DNA of 64,000 bases from Brytella acorum (GCF_029309905.1 NZ_JARBJP010000005.1:124001-188000), one strand, 5' to 3'; shown: positions 35,586 through 45,099, counted from the stretch's first letter. Made by a program: numbers and translations. The notes: generated by a model from the sequence alone, not told the origin.

Positions 35586-36931
35586 GTGCCCTCTCTCCTT
35601 TTCGAGCAATCCTGTGCGGCGTTTTCGTCGCCACGCTCATGCCCTGTGCTTGCGGGATGGCGCAGACAGCATCCGGAGAGGAACGACATGCGACAAGTCG
35701 GCATGTCGTCATCATTTCCGTCGACGGGCTGAAGCCAGAATTCCTGTTCAGGCACGATCTGAAGCTCCCGGCGATGCGGGGCCTTATGAAGCAGGGCACC
35801 TATGCGCGGGGGGTCGTCGGCGTGACGCCGACTGTGACGTTTCCCAGCCATACCACGATTATTTCGGGCGTTACGCCGTCCCGCCACGGCATATGTTCGA
35901 ATGCCCATCCGGATAATGACGGTCACCTCGTATCTTATGCCCGTTATTCCGAAATCAAGTCTCCGACAATATTAGACGCCGTGCATGGCACCGGTCTGAC
36001 CACCGCGGCAATCGGTTGGCCGGTGACGGTCGATGCGCCCGTTGATTATCTCATCACGCCTCAGGCGCCCGACGGGGCATCGCCTCTGGCGCGTCAGATT
36101 TCTTTTCCCGACAGCCTGCGTGCGGTTGACGATGATGCTCGTAGCATTTGGGCATCGCTCATCATCAAGCGTTATAATCCTAATCTCATGCTGCTGCATT
36201 TCAATGATCTCGATCGCATGGAGCATAAATACGGTCCCGACAGCGATGAGGCGGCTCAAACGGCCCAGCGGATCGATGCGCGGATCGACGCTGTCATAGT
36301 CATGGAGAAGGCGCTTAATCCGGATGCCACGATCATCGTCGTATCCGATCATGGCTTCGCGCCACTCCGTCACGACGTCGCACTTTCTGTTCCTCTGCGC
36401 GAGGCTTTGGACGCGAACGGCACCTCAGAGGCAGGGAGCGACAAGCGGGCCGGGCGCCGGTTTCTTGTCTGGTCGACAGACGGGTCGGCTTATGTTCTGG
36501 TTCCCGACGCGCGAGACCGGCCTTTCATTCAAACCGAGCTTCAACGTCTGAAAAACAGAGACGATATGGGAATTGACCGCATCTTGTCCGAGACGGAACT
36601 TGCACAGGCTGGCGGTTGTCCCGATGCGGCATTCATGGTGGGTATGAAGCTGGGATGGGGTGTATCGGGCGCAGTGGACGGTCCGGCTGTTCGTGATATC
36701 GCACACGGCGGCACTCATGGCTACCTGCCTGATCAGCCGTCGATGCGATCGACCTTTATCATGACAGGACCGGATATTGCCCATGATCATGATATCGGCA
36801 TCATCGACATGCGTCAGATCGCACCGACGATCCTGCATATTCTCGGTGTCGCGCCCGAGCCGGGAATGGTGTCGGCTCTCGGCGTTTCAGGCCATGTGCG
36901 AGCTGCGAGGTCGAGCGCGGATGCCCGATAA
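35582..36931 (+). CDS. Secreted nucleotide pyrophosphatase/phosphodiesterase (alkaline phosphatase fold)
   Basis: Periplasmic enzyme of 449 residues with signal peptide (LCGVFVATLMPCACGMAQ). It has the NPP-type metal and active sites: Asp48 in SVDG, nucleophile Thr86 in PTVTFPSH, DLDRMEHKYGP, VSDHGF and the final GGTHGYLP His. Such enzymes hydrolyse phosphodiesters or pyrophosphates (nucleotide sugars, glycerophosphodiesters, sugar-phosphate linkages). The gene begins inside the last codons of the hexosaminidase gene, so the pair is tightly coupled. Cleavage of a phosphate-linked glycan would suit the NAGPA neighbour. Confidence 0.9.
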   Translation: MSALSPFRAILCGVFVATLMPCACGMAQTASGEERHATSRHVVIISVDGLKPEFLFRHDLKLPAMRGLMKQGTYARGVVGVTPTVTFPSHTTIISGVTPSRHGICSNAHPDNDGHLVSYARYSEIKSPTILDAVHGTGLTTAAIGWPVTVDAPVDYLITPQAPDGASPLARQISFPDSLRAVDDDARSIWASLIIKRYNPNLMLLHFNDLDRMEHKYGPDSDEAAQTAQRIDARIDAVIVMEKALNPDATIIVVSDHGFAPLRHDVALSVPLREALDANGTSEAGSDKRAGRRFLVWSTDGSAYVLVPDARDRPFIQTELQRLKNRDDMGIDRILSETELAQAGGCPDAAFMVGMKLGWGVSGAVDGPAVRDIAHGGTHGYLPDQPSMRSTFIMTGPDIAHDHDIGIIDMRQIAPTILHILGVAPEPGMVSALGVSGHVRAARSSADAR

Positions 36932-37038
36932 GGCGACGGAATCGTGGTTTCCTTTTCCGGATATAATTTCGATGCTATTGATGGAGAATCCCGTCCTGTG
37001 ATAAGTGATGCCGTTCTTCTTTGTCCGGCAGATTTTTA

Positions 37039-37791
37039 ATGACGATAAAATGGGAAGATATCCCGCTCGACCGTAAGAGTTACATACCGCTCTACGCCCA
37101 AATTCATGAGCGTGTTTCGTCGCGTATAAAAGCCGGGGTGTTTTCCGTTGGAGACTTGTTGCCGTCGGAAAACGAACTGGCGTCATTTTATGACGTCAGT
37201 CGCATGACGTGTCGGCAGGCATTGCAATTGTTGACGACGCAAGGCTACCTCACGCGCGTCAGGGGGGCGGGCAGTATTGTCGCCTTGCCCAAGGTCGATA
37301 AGGATATAGCCCATTTGCAGGGCTTTTCGGCTGAAATTCGTGCTATGGGCGGCCAGCCTTCCAGTCAGGTTCTGAACCATGACGTCATCGCGGCTTCGCA
37401 ACATGTCGCCTCCTGCCTGAATATTCAGGCAGGAGACCCTGTTTTTCGGCTTGTTCGCCTTCGGTTCGCCGACAATGTTGTTCTGGCTCTCGAAGAGACG
37501 AACCTGCCTCTGAAACGATTTATTGGTATCGAGAAAAAGGATTTTTCCCGTAATCAGTCGCTATATCAGGTCATGACTGAAACATTCGGTATCCGATTGC
37601 TTTGTGCTGAAGAAACGATCGAGGCGCGTATCGCTTTGAGAAAAGAAAGTCGTGCGCTGGACCTGAAACCCGGCGGAGCCGTTCTTGTTATGGAACGGAT
37701 TCTGTTCGATGTGGAAGACAAGCCGATCGAATGGGCGCGATCAGTCTATCGTGGCGACAGGTATCGCGCCAAGATCCAGATCAGCCTCTAG
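37039..37791 (+). CDS. GntR/HutC-family regulator (NagR-like)
   Basis: A 250-residue regulator with the GntR winged helix (IPLYAQIHERVSSRIKAGVF, LLPSENELASFYDVSRMTCR) and a C-terminal UTRA ligand domain (LVRLRFADNVVLALEETNLP onward). NagR/DasR-type members sense GlcNAc-6-P or GlcN-6-P, which suits the hexosaminidase genes before it. A TTG start at 37021 is possible, but the ATG at 37039 begins the family pattern. The gene follows the phosphodiesterase after 107 bp and may be in the same operon. Confidence 0.85.
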   Translation: MTIKWEDIPLDRKSYIPLYAQIHERVSSRIKAGVFSVGDLLPSENELASFYDVSRMTCRQALQLLTTQGYLTRVRGAGSIVALPKVDKDIAHLQGFSAEIRAMGGQPSSQVLNHDVIAASQHVASCLNIQAGDPVFRLVRLRFADNVVLALEETNLPLKRFIGIEKKDFSRNQSLYQVMTETFGIRLLCAEETIEARIALRKESRALDLKPGGAVLVMERILFDVEDKPIEWARSVYRGDRYRAKIQISL

Positions 37792-37829
37792 CAGGCTATC
37801 GGGTTGGGGGCTGTCGTAGTGACGATTGA

Positions 37830-38060
37830 CGAGGCGCGGACGTTTATGCGGCAGCCAGCCGGGTGATCCGGCGGCGATTATGTGCAAGGGCGACGTCGGC
37901 GAAACCCATATCGGCGAGGATTGTTCGGCAGGCCGATCCCGCCCTTCATATCCTGGATCACATCGGCAAAGCTTACCATGATTCCCTTTTCTACGATCAA
38001 CTGGCAGCTCTCGGCGCAAACCATGCTCTGGACGTTGTAAGCGTGCCGATATCCATGCGC
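37830..38060 (-). pseudogene. Decayed transposase fragment on the minus strand
   Basis: On the minus strand two frames carry transposase-like pieces: AYNVQSMVCAESCQLIV in one, and LADMGFADVALAHNRRRITR ending in Leu-Ala-Ala-Ala-stop in the other (stop near 37850). The YNVQ motif occurs in DDE transposases of the IS1182/IS4-like kind. A frameshift between them and no other parts suggest a remnant. I am not certain of the family. It lies directly downstream of the GntR gene. Confidence 0.35.
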
Positions 38061-38099
38061 GACGGAGACTGAAGTTCACGAAAGCGGCGCGGCAGGAGG

Positions 38100-38580
38100 A
38101 AGGTGGAACGATCTCGTCAAAGGATATCGCCGCCAGCGATGGTGCGAGATTGAGAGAAAGTCTGCTCGATCGCAATACGACAGCATCGAACCTCTGGGCG
38201 GACACAGCCTATCGCCCAAAAGCCCAGGAAATCTTCGTGGAAAGCGTGACTTTGTTTCAAAAATTCACAGGAAAAGCTGGGTCTCGAGGCCATGTCGCAG
38301 CAGATTCAGAGATCAAATGCCGGAAAATCCGCCGTTCAGGCCCGTGTCGAGCATGTCTTTACGTGTCAGAAATCACAGACCGAGCTGTTTATCCGGATAG
38401 TAGGTATCACCCACGCTGACACGAGGACCGGCTCGGCCAATCTTGCCTATGATATGCACTGCGTTTTATTTCTGGAGCGGATTGGCGCCATCATGCGGCA
38501 ATCCAGAACACCATGTGTTCCGCTCTGCTGCCGATACAGAGCAAATATCGTCGCGAAGAACTTTCAACATCCGGCCGTTC
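38100..38580 (+). pseudogene. IS5-family transposase remnant (C-terminal part plus IS tail)
   Basis: Plus-strand residues LLDRNTTASNLWADTAYRPK (38150 onward) and, in another frame, RSNAGKSAVQARVEHVF, then LFIRIVGITHADTRTGSANL and AYDMHCVLFLERIGAI are the C-terminal region of IS5-type transposases. A frameshift near 38290 breaks the gene, and the N-terminal half is gone. From 38504 the DNA is strongly similar to 6961-7030, next to the N-terminal IS5 remnant, so both come from the same element type. The 38581-38709 remainder has nothing recognisable. Confidence 0.75.
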
Positions 38581-38709
38581 AGATCCAGATCAAGACATAT
38601 CGCTTCCGTCGACAGTTCTTCGATCCTTCCAGTCTTATCTTCCCTTCCCTCTCAAAAAATGACCACCGAGTCTGGAGCGTTGCTTGTTTGGTTTTCCAAA
38701 AGAAAACTG

Positions 38710-40236
38710 TCAGGAGATTGTCCGATCGATGGCGCGCAAAGCCGCCTCGAAAATGGCGTGATGGAGCGCCGCCGGCGTCATGTCTCTTTCTGCATTGCTC
38801 AATAGGGCATGACTTCCGAATTCACATACCAGATAGGGTGTATGCCGTTCGCCATTCGGCGTGACGGCATCCGGAATGGCGGGCCGATGATCGCCATAGA
38901 AAGCCAGGACGGCTGGATGACCGGACTGCTCAAGACAGCCGTGGATCGTCCCGAGCATGGCGTCCCCATGCATCAAGTGCTCAAGATAGCCTGAAATTCC
39001 TTCAGGCCAAGGGCCGTGGTTCTCGATCGAGACCGCAAAAATGAACGTGCTCTCATTGCGCTGGACGGCCTCTCCGATCAAATGAGTGAGGCGTTGTCCC
39101 AATTCATGATCGCTGATATGGGGTCCGCATATCTGAGCGCCGGTGAAGGCGTCATCGCCGAGCACCTCGTTGAATCCAGCCGCGGGCATCAACCGGTCCC
39201 GCCCATAAAACCGCAGGTCATGAGGATGAACGAAAATACGACGGTCGAAAGCCCGGGATAGTCTCGACGGAAGAGCATCCCGATACTGGGATTGCACGCT
39301 CAGATACGGGTCAAAGCGTCGGAAGCCGAGCGCATCTTCATCGTGGCCAAACAGGACGCCGTATTCGGTGCGCATCGTGTAGGCTCCGAAACCCGACATG
39401 TACAGACGGCCATGCTGTTGCGCGGTGCGGCATGTACGCTCGAGGTTCGGCAATCGCGGAGCTGCCGTCCCGATTATACCAAAATTTTCGGGATCTGCGA
39501 ATGACTCGCATTGCACGACTACGACGATGGGTCGCTTGATCCGGGGGGCATCGTAGCCGCGTTTCAGTTCCAGCGGCGGATGCGACGGCAAGATATTGCG
39601 TCGCTGATGCTCCCATTGCAGCCAGCTCATGGCGGTCGTCGCCAGAAAACCATGTACCGGAATGGCCCGATCGCAGTCGGGCACAGGCATGAGCCGATGC
39701 GAAAGACCGATATGTCCCAGGAGTTTCAATAAAAGCCAGGATACGAGGGCAATGGAAATGCCAATAAATCTCAGTATAAATGTCGAGTACTTATTATTAA
39801 TAAAATAAAATATATCAATAAAAAATAACACTATTATGGATGCTGTTACCAGAAAAATACTCAACAGGACGAAAATCCGTGCGGGGAAAGTTAATGCGCT
39901 CACATAAAAGCGGGGATGCTGAAAGCAGGCCTTGATGACGGCCGCGTCGCTGAACAGCAATGGTTCTCCAAGCAGACCACGTTTGAGGTTGGATCCCAGA
40001 ACAAGAAGACCGACAATCACGACGGTCAGGACACCCGCGCCTGTGGAGCGTCCGGTCAACGTCAGAAAACAGCCGAAAAGAAACGTAATCGCCAGCAGCC
40101 GGAAGGGTATTCCCGGGAGCCAGGCGCCACGACATCGTTTGTTCGGATGCGTGAACTTTGTCGGCTGTGCCAGACGGTCAAGGCATGCAGAAACAAAAAT
40201 GGTGGACGCCAGTGTCGCCAGAAGCAGGATGATCAT
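38710..40236 (-). CDS. LTA-synthase-like sulfatase-fold membrane enzyme
   Basis: Inner-membrane enzyme of 508 residues with about five N-terminal membrane segments (IILLLATLASTIFVSACL, ITFLFGCFLTL, LTVVIVGLLVLG and two more up to residue 175), then an alkaline-phosphatase/sulfatase fold in the periplasm: VVVVQCESFADP, the likely nucleophile Thr in FGAYTMRTEYGVLFG, FAVSIENHGPW and FYGDHRP. Such proteins transfer glycerol-phosphate or phosphoethanolamine to surface glycans (LtaS, OpgB, capsule-modifying enzymes). It is divergent from the kpsC-like gene, so a role in decorating capsule is the best guess. Confidence 0.82.
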   Translation of the reverse strand: MIILLLATLASTIFVSACLDRLAQPTKFTHPNKRCRGAWLPGIPFRLLAITFLFGCFLTLTGRSTGAGVLTVVIVGLLVLGSNLKRGLLGEPLLFSDAAVIKACFQHPRFYVSALTFPARIFVLLSIFLVTASIIVLFFIDIFYFINNKYSTFILRFIGISIALVSWLLLKLLGHIGLSHRLMPVPDCDRAIPVHGFLATTAMSWLQWEHQRRNILPSHPPLELKRGYDAPRIKRPIVVVVQCESFADPENFGIIGTAAPRLPNLERTCRTAQQHGRLYMSGFGAYTMRTEYGVLFGHDEDALGFRRFDPYLSVQSQYRDALPSRLSRAFDRRIFVHPHDLRFYGRDRLMPAAGFNEVLGDDAFTGAQICGPHISDHELGQRLTHLIGEAVQRNESTFIFAVSIENHGPWPEGISGYLEHLMHGDAMLGTIHGCLEQSGHPAVLAFYGDHRPAIPDAVTPNGERHTPYLVCEFGSHALLSNAERDMTPAALHHAIFEAALRAIDRTIS

Positions 40237-40422
40237 GATCGATTATCCGATTCCGCCGGATAGCATCGTATCATCCCGTTGGATTTCTGACGTTAATGTT
40301 GCTGACATAAATACACGGTGGTTCAAGGCGGATCGGGATTGCATCATGGCTCAATATCAATGATCTCCCGTGTTGACAGGTCAGTCTCCACCTGACAAGC
40401 GTCGTCGGCAAACACGTACACA

Positions 40423-42258
40423 ATGACCTGTAGGCACCTTTCTCTGCTCAAGTTTCCAAGATATCCGGTTCGGGGGTTGCGCCTGTTGAGGCCTGAGTTG
40501 CCTGCAAACGTTGGCTTGGCGCCGGTGTTGTTGTCGGTGCCTCCTTTCGTTCCACACGATCTCGTGCTCGGTACGGTGAGCGTCGCTTGGAGCGGGATCG
40601 AACCGCGTGTCTTGGATTGCCGGGACGAGCCGGTCATACGATCCGTGTGGGAAGAACGGATCGGAGATACGTTCTGGGCGCCGGACGCCCTTGCTCAGCG
40701 AGCAACCATCCTGTGTGTTCCGACGAACCTGAAGGCGGCCGAAGCGCTGTGGGCTACGGCGAAAACGGGCCGCCTCGCCAGCGCGATGGTCGTGATCTTC
40801 CCGGACCGTTCGCGGCACTGGCACGCTTTGCGCGCGCGCGTCCTGGCCGACGGCGGGGCGGTCGTCTGCCAGCCTGTCAATCCGTTCTCGCTGCTGGAGC
40901 AAGCGCGCGACATCCTTACGATGCCCGGGGCCATTCAACCCCTGGCCGCTTTAGGCGCTATGGCCGGTCTCCCCCTCTGGATCTTGGACCCTTTTGGTCG
41001 CTGGCCCTCGGCTCCTGACGCCGACGCGCGGGGGCAAGCCGCCGCTTTGTTGCTGGATGCCACACAGTATCGATGCCCGTTCACCGGCAAAGCCCTCTCC
41101 GTTCAGGATGCTGTAGGTTTGCTGATTGAATGGCGTGACATCATGCGGCGCAACCGCGCGGTGCCGGTATGCGTCGGCATGGCGTGGTGGAAGCGCAACC
41201 GGATTGGCGATTTTTTTGCCACGGCTGACACGCGTCGTCCGAAACCGCTGTTTCGCCGGGATGCAAAACTGGCCGTCTCCGTGGCCCGGCGTCTGAGGGG
41301 GCGCGTGGCTGTGTGGTCGACCCGCATGCCCGGGAGGCTTGAACAATATGCGCGGATGGCGGGCGTCGGCGTCTGTCGGGTGGAGGATGGCTTCATTCGT
41401 TCCGCGGGGCTGGGGAGCGGTCTGTTGCCTCCGGCCTCCATCGTCGTGGATACGTCTGGTATTTATTACGATCCAACCGGGCCGAGCGATCTTGAGACGC
41501 TTTTGGAGAGCCATCCCCTCGGACCCGATTTGCAGCTACGGGCGGGACGCCTTGTGGACCGGATGATCAGCGAAGGCGTGTCGAAATACGCCCTTGGCGG
41601 CGCTGTCCCGGACCTTGCCGCTCCTCCTGGCCGGAAGATCGTCCTGGTGCCCGGTCAGGTTGCGGACGATCTTTCGGTCGTTCTCGGGGGCGCTGGTACG
41701 GATGGCAATCTGGGCCTGTTGCGTCAGGTGCGTGCGTCGGAGCCTGAAGCATACATCGTTTACCGTCCTCACCCCGACGTCGATGCCGGTCATCGATCGG
41801 GCACGATCCCGGACGCGGTTGTGCTTCGGTTTGCGGATTGTATTTGCCGGGAAGGTGCGATGGCGCGCCTGCTGGACATCGTCCATGAAGTCCACACTCT
41901 GACCTCTCTGACCGGGTTCGAAGCTCTGATGCGGCGCAAGCCGGTTACGACATACGGACAGCCCTTTTATGCGGGATGGGGCCTGACACATGATCGTGCA
42001 CCTGTCGCGCGTCGGACGCGTTGTCTCAACATGGAACAGCTTGCCGCCGCCACATTATTGCTCTACCCGCGCTATATCGATCCCCTGACCCGCATGCCAT
42101 GCGGGCCGGAAATTCTTGTCGGGCGCTTTGGAGAGGCGGAGTTGTGGCGTCCCTCCTTGCTGATGCGCCTGAGGCGGCATCAGGGAACGCTGGTCAAGGC
42201 GATCAGAAAAGGAGGCCAAAGTGTGTTTCGACGACTTTCGCCCCATCGGGGATTTTGA
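40423..42258 (+). CDS. kpsC: KpsC-like capsule beta-Kdo transferase
   Basis: A 611-residue capsule lipid-linker glycosyltransferase. The N-terminal third is poorly conserved; the middle (CVGMAWWKRNRIGDFF, VEDGFIRSAGLGSG, VVDTSGIYYDP, LVPGQVADDLSV, YRPHPDVDAG) and C-terminus (TLTSLTGFEALMRRKPVTTYGQPFY) have the KpsC pattern. E. coli KpsC (~675) has two Kdo-transferase modules; here the first is degenerate or lost, although the second is intact. It makes the poly-Kdo linker on lysophosphatidylglycerol together with KpsS, encoded next. The gene ends exactly where kpsS begins. Confidence 0.85.
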   Translation: MTCRHLSLLKFPRYPVRGLRLLRPELPANVGLAPVLLSVPPFVPHDLVLGTVSVAWSGIEPRVLDCRDEPVIRSVWEERIGDTFWAPDALAQRATILCVPTNLKAAEALWATAKTGRLASAMVVIFPDRSRHWHALRARVLADGGAVVCQPVNPFSLLEQARDILTMPGAIQPLAALGAMAGLPLWILDPFGRWPSAPDADARGQAAALLLDATQYRCPFTGKALSVQDAVGLLIEWRDIMRRNRAVPVCVGMAWWKRNRIGDFFATADTRRPKPLFRRDAKLAVSVARRLRGRVAVWSTRMPGRLEQYARMAGVGVCRVEDGFIRSAGLGSGLLPPASIVVDTSGIYYDPTGPSDLETLLESHPLGPDLQLRAGRLVDRMISEGVSKYALGGAVPDLAAPPGRKIVLVPGQVADDLSVVLGGAGTDGNLGLLRQVRASEPEAYIVYRPHPDVDAGHRSGTIPDAVVLRFADCICREGAMARLLDIVHEVHTLTSLTGFEALMRRKPVTTYGQPFYAGWGLTHDRAPVARRTRCLNMEQLAAATLLLYPRYIDPLTRMPCGPEILVGRFGEAELWRPSLLMRLRRHQGTLVKAIRKGGQSVFRRLSPHRGF

Positions 42259-43647
42259 GTGAGCGCAGGAAATATTTTGAGCGTGGTCAAGTCACCGGCG
42301 GCGCATGACGCGCCCCCGCCTGTTCAGCGCAACGTGCTGCTGCTGCAAGGCCTGATGGGGCCGTTTTTCCGCATGATCGGTCAGGCGCTGAGGGAGGACG
42401 GTTATGGCGTCTGGAAAGTGAATTTCAATGGGGGCGACCGACTCTTCTGGCGACTTCCGAATGGCATTGACTTCACGGGCCGCCCTGACGAATGGCCCGA
42501 CGCCCTTGCCCAGATCATCGCGACCCGCGAAATCACGGATGTCCTGCTTTTTGGTGACTGCCGTCCGCTGCACAGCGCGGCGATTGCCGTTTGCGCCCGA
42601 CTTCATATCCCGGTGCATGTCTTCGAGGAGGGCTATATCCGTCCCGACTGGGTGACGTTGGAACTCGGCGGCGTGAATGGCAATTCGAGCCTGCCGCGAG
42701 ATCCGGAATACTATCTGCAACGCGCGCGGGAACTCCCTCCGGCATCCGAGCACAAACCGGTACCGTCGTCGTTCAGGACCCGCGCCCTTCAGGGGCTCGC
42801 CTATAACACCGCAGATCTCGTGTCGCGCTGGCACTACCGATACTGGGACAATTACCGCCCATGGCATCCTCTGACCGAGGGGATCGGTTGGCTGCGAAAG
42901 CTGAACGCAGGCAAGGCGCGCGATGCGCGCACGGCTGCGACATTCGCAAAGTTACGGGATTCTCAAGCACCGTTCATGCTGTTTCCCCTGCAACTGGACG
43001 CGGACGCGCAGGTTCGCCTGCATTCCAGTTTCAGTGGCATGGCCGAGGCGATCCGAACTGTCATCGCCTCATTCGCGGCTTACGCTCCTCACGGGATGCG
43101 TTTGGCCATCAAGGAACACCCGCTCGACAACAATGTCCGTAACTGGCGCAATGAGGTGAGTTTGCAGGCCGCGGCCTATGGGGTCGCCGACCGCGTAGAT
43201 TATTTTGAAACGGGCGATATCGCAGAACTGGTGCGTAGCGCTCTCGGCGTGATTACAATCAACAGTACCACGGGAACCCTGGCGTTGGCCGAAGGAAAGC
43301 CTGTCATTACACTGGGGGATGCAGTCTACAGTCTGCCAGGCATTACGTTCCAAGGCAGTCTGGCGGAATTCTGGGGTGATCCAGGCCAACCCGATGCGGC
43401 TGTTTTTGCCGCTTATCGCCGTGTGCTGATCGACCGGTGTCTTATTCCGGGCGGGTTCTTCTCCACCCAGGGAATCGACAAACTGGTCCGGGGCGCCATC
43501 GATAGACTGACCAAACATTGTCCACGCGATTTTGCCGCCGCTTCGCGCGCTGAAATGTTACGTCGTGAGGCGCTGCGGCGCGAGTTGGCGCGGAATCCCC
43601 GGCAGCTTCGGGATGTTGTTTCTTCGGCGCGACAGCTGACGACATGA
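42259..43647 (+). CDS. kpsS: KpsS-like capsule Kdo transferase
   Basis: A 462-residue partner of KpsC that adds the first Kdo to the lipid acceptor. VLLLQGLMGPFFRMIGQAL, WKVNFNGGDRLFW, DVLLFGDCRPLH, HVFEEGYIRPDWVTLE and LAIKEHPLDNN are the KpsS family pattern. Starts with GTG directly after the kpsC stop codon, a one-after-another coupling, and overlaps the next glycosyltransferase by 4 bp. Cytoplasmic, no membrane segment. The order kpsC-kpsS-glycosyltransferase suggests an ABC-transporter-dependent capsule, but no export genes are within the window. Confidence 0.87.
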   Translation: MSAGNILSVVKSPAAHDAPPPVQRNVLLLQGLMGPFFRMIGQALREDGYGVWKVNFNGGDRLFWRLPNGIDFTGRPDEWPDALAQIIATREITDVLLFGDCRPLHSAAIAVCARLHIPVHVFEEGYIRPDWVTLELGGVNGNSSLPRDPEYYLQRARELPPASEHKPVPSSFRTRALQGLAYNTADLVSRWHYRYWDNYRPWHPLTEGIGWLRKLNAGKARDARTAATFAKLRDSQAPFMLFPLQLDADAQVRLHSSFSGMAEAIRTVIASFAAYAPHGMRLAIKEHPLDNNVRNWRNEVSLQAAAYGVADRVDYFETGDIAELVRSALGVITINSTTGTLALAEGKPVITLGDAVYSLPGITFQGSLAEFWGDPGQPDAAVFAAYRRVLIDRCLIPGGFFSTQGIDKLVRGAIDRLTKHCPRDFAAASRAEMLRREALRRELARNPRQLRDVVSSARQLTT

Positions 43648-44894
43648 AAAGATCGAAGACGTCTTTGCCAGCGTTTTTCACGCTTGATATTTCCAGACTA
43701 CTCTCACGCGCGAGCGCCTGTGTACCGACCGGTATCGACCGTGTTGAGCTGGAATATGCGCGTTATCTCCTGACGACGGCGCCTGACAGAGTGGAATTTG
43801 CGGCGATGCATCCGATGGGACGTTTCGCCGCTTTGCCCTTTTCCATGGCTTCCGATTTCATATCGGCCATTGGAGCGATGTGGGACCGGGGGCAGGGCGA
43901 TGCAGCGTATACGACGCGTCTGGCCTTTCGTCTGAAGCATGGAATATTGACGCCTCGTCTCGGCTCGATTGCGCGTGTGGCGCGAGGAACGCGGCCGACG
44001 AATGTTTATCTGCTGCTCTCGCACCATCATCTGATTCGTCCTGCCGTTGTCGTGGCGGCTCTCAAAAGACGAAAGCGCACCTTGTTCGTGCCGATGGTGC
44101 ATGACCTCATTCCCTTGGAATACCCGGAATACTCCCGCCCGCGTGAGTTTGCCCGTCACCGTCAGCGTGTCGAAACCGTCGTGCGCTATGCCGATGCCGT
44201 CCTGACGCCATCTGAGGCGGTGCGAACGTCTCTCCAGCCCCACTTTGCTACGGCCGGGAGGGAAGCCGTTCCCATCTGGGCCATTCCGCATGGCGTTCAT
44301 CTCCGGGCACTGGACGATGAACCAGACGTGACCCCTGTCTCGGAAAGCCCTTATTTCGTTTTTCTCAGCACGATCGAGGCACGCAAGAACCACCTGCTGC
44401 TGCTCAATATCTGGCGCCGACTTGTGGAGGAACACGGAGCGGCAGCGCCGAAGCTGATCATTGTCGGCAAACGTGGCTGGGAAAATGAACAGGTGCTGGA
44501 CATGCTGGAGCGCTGTCCAGCCCTGCAAGGCTTTGTGGAAGAGCACAACGCCCTGCCCGATACGCAGGTTGTCAGTCTTCTGCGTGGAGCGCGCGCATTG
44601 CTGTTTCCGTCATTCACCGAAGGGTTCGGACTGCCTCTGGCTGAAGCCCTTGCGCTGGGCACGCCTGCCATCTGTTCCGACATTCCGGTTTTCCGGGAGG
44701 TCGGCGGCACTGCGGCGCATTATGTCGATCCCCTGGACGGCCTGGAGTGGATGCGCCGTATCGACGCGTTTGCACGGATGACAGCGCAGGAAGCTCGCGC
44801 GCTGAACCGTTCGGGCCACAATCCTGGGATCGATTGGCGTGAGAGCGTAAGCCGGGCTCTTGGCCAGATAGAAGCCTTTGCGGCCCGGCAGTGA
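43644..44894 (+). CDS. GT4-family glycosyltransferase
   Basis: A 416-residue cytoplasmic glycosyltransferase of the GT-B fold. C-terminal nucleotide-sugar site: STIEARKNHLLLLNIWRRL, IVGKRGWENEQV, PSFTEGFGLPLAEALALGTP with the usual E-x7-E motif. The N-terminal DISRLLSRASACVPTGIDRV acceptor region is family-like for capsule enzymes. It begins within the last codons of kpsS, so it is in the same operon and probably extends the polysaccharide. Sugar donor and linkage cannot be read. Confidence 0.88.
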   Translation: MKRSKTSLPAFFTLDISRLLSRASACVPTGIDRVELEYARYLLTTAPDRVEFAAMHPMGRFAALPFSMASDFISAIGAMWDRGQGDAAYTTRLAFRLKHGILTPRLGSIARVARGTRPTNVYLLLSHHHLIRPAVVVAALKRRKRTLFVPMVHDLIPLEYPEYSRPREFARHRQRVETVVRYADAVLTPSEAVRTSLQPHFATAGREAVPIWAIPHGVHLRALDDEPDVTPVSESPYFVFLSTIEARKNHLLLLNIWRRLVEEHGAAAPKLIIVGKRGWENEQVLDMLERCPALQGFVEEHNALPDTQVVSLLRGARALLFPSFTEGFGLPLAEALALGTPAICSDIPVFREVGGTAAHYVDPLDGLEWMRRIDAFARMTAQEARALNRSGHNPGIDWRESVSRALGQIEAFAARQ

Positions 44895-45099
44895 CGGGAC
44901 GGACCGTCGGAAAAAAGACCCTTGGCCTCCGGTCGCGATATGTCGATATACGAGCTGCGGGTCGCAGGGATGGATATCCCTTCTCTGGTGCCTCACGCCA
45001 CTATGCATGACGAGCCGAGATCCGCGCTTTCCTTCATGCTGACCTTCCAGCTCGTTCCTCAGCCTCAAAACTCATGCCGGGTGGCCTTGAAAGACGGCC

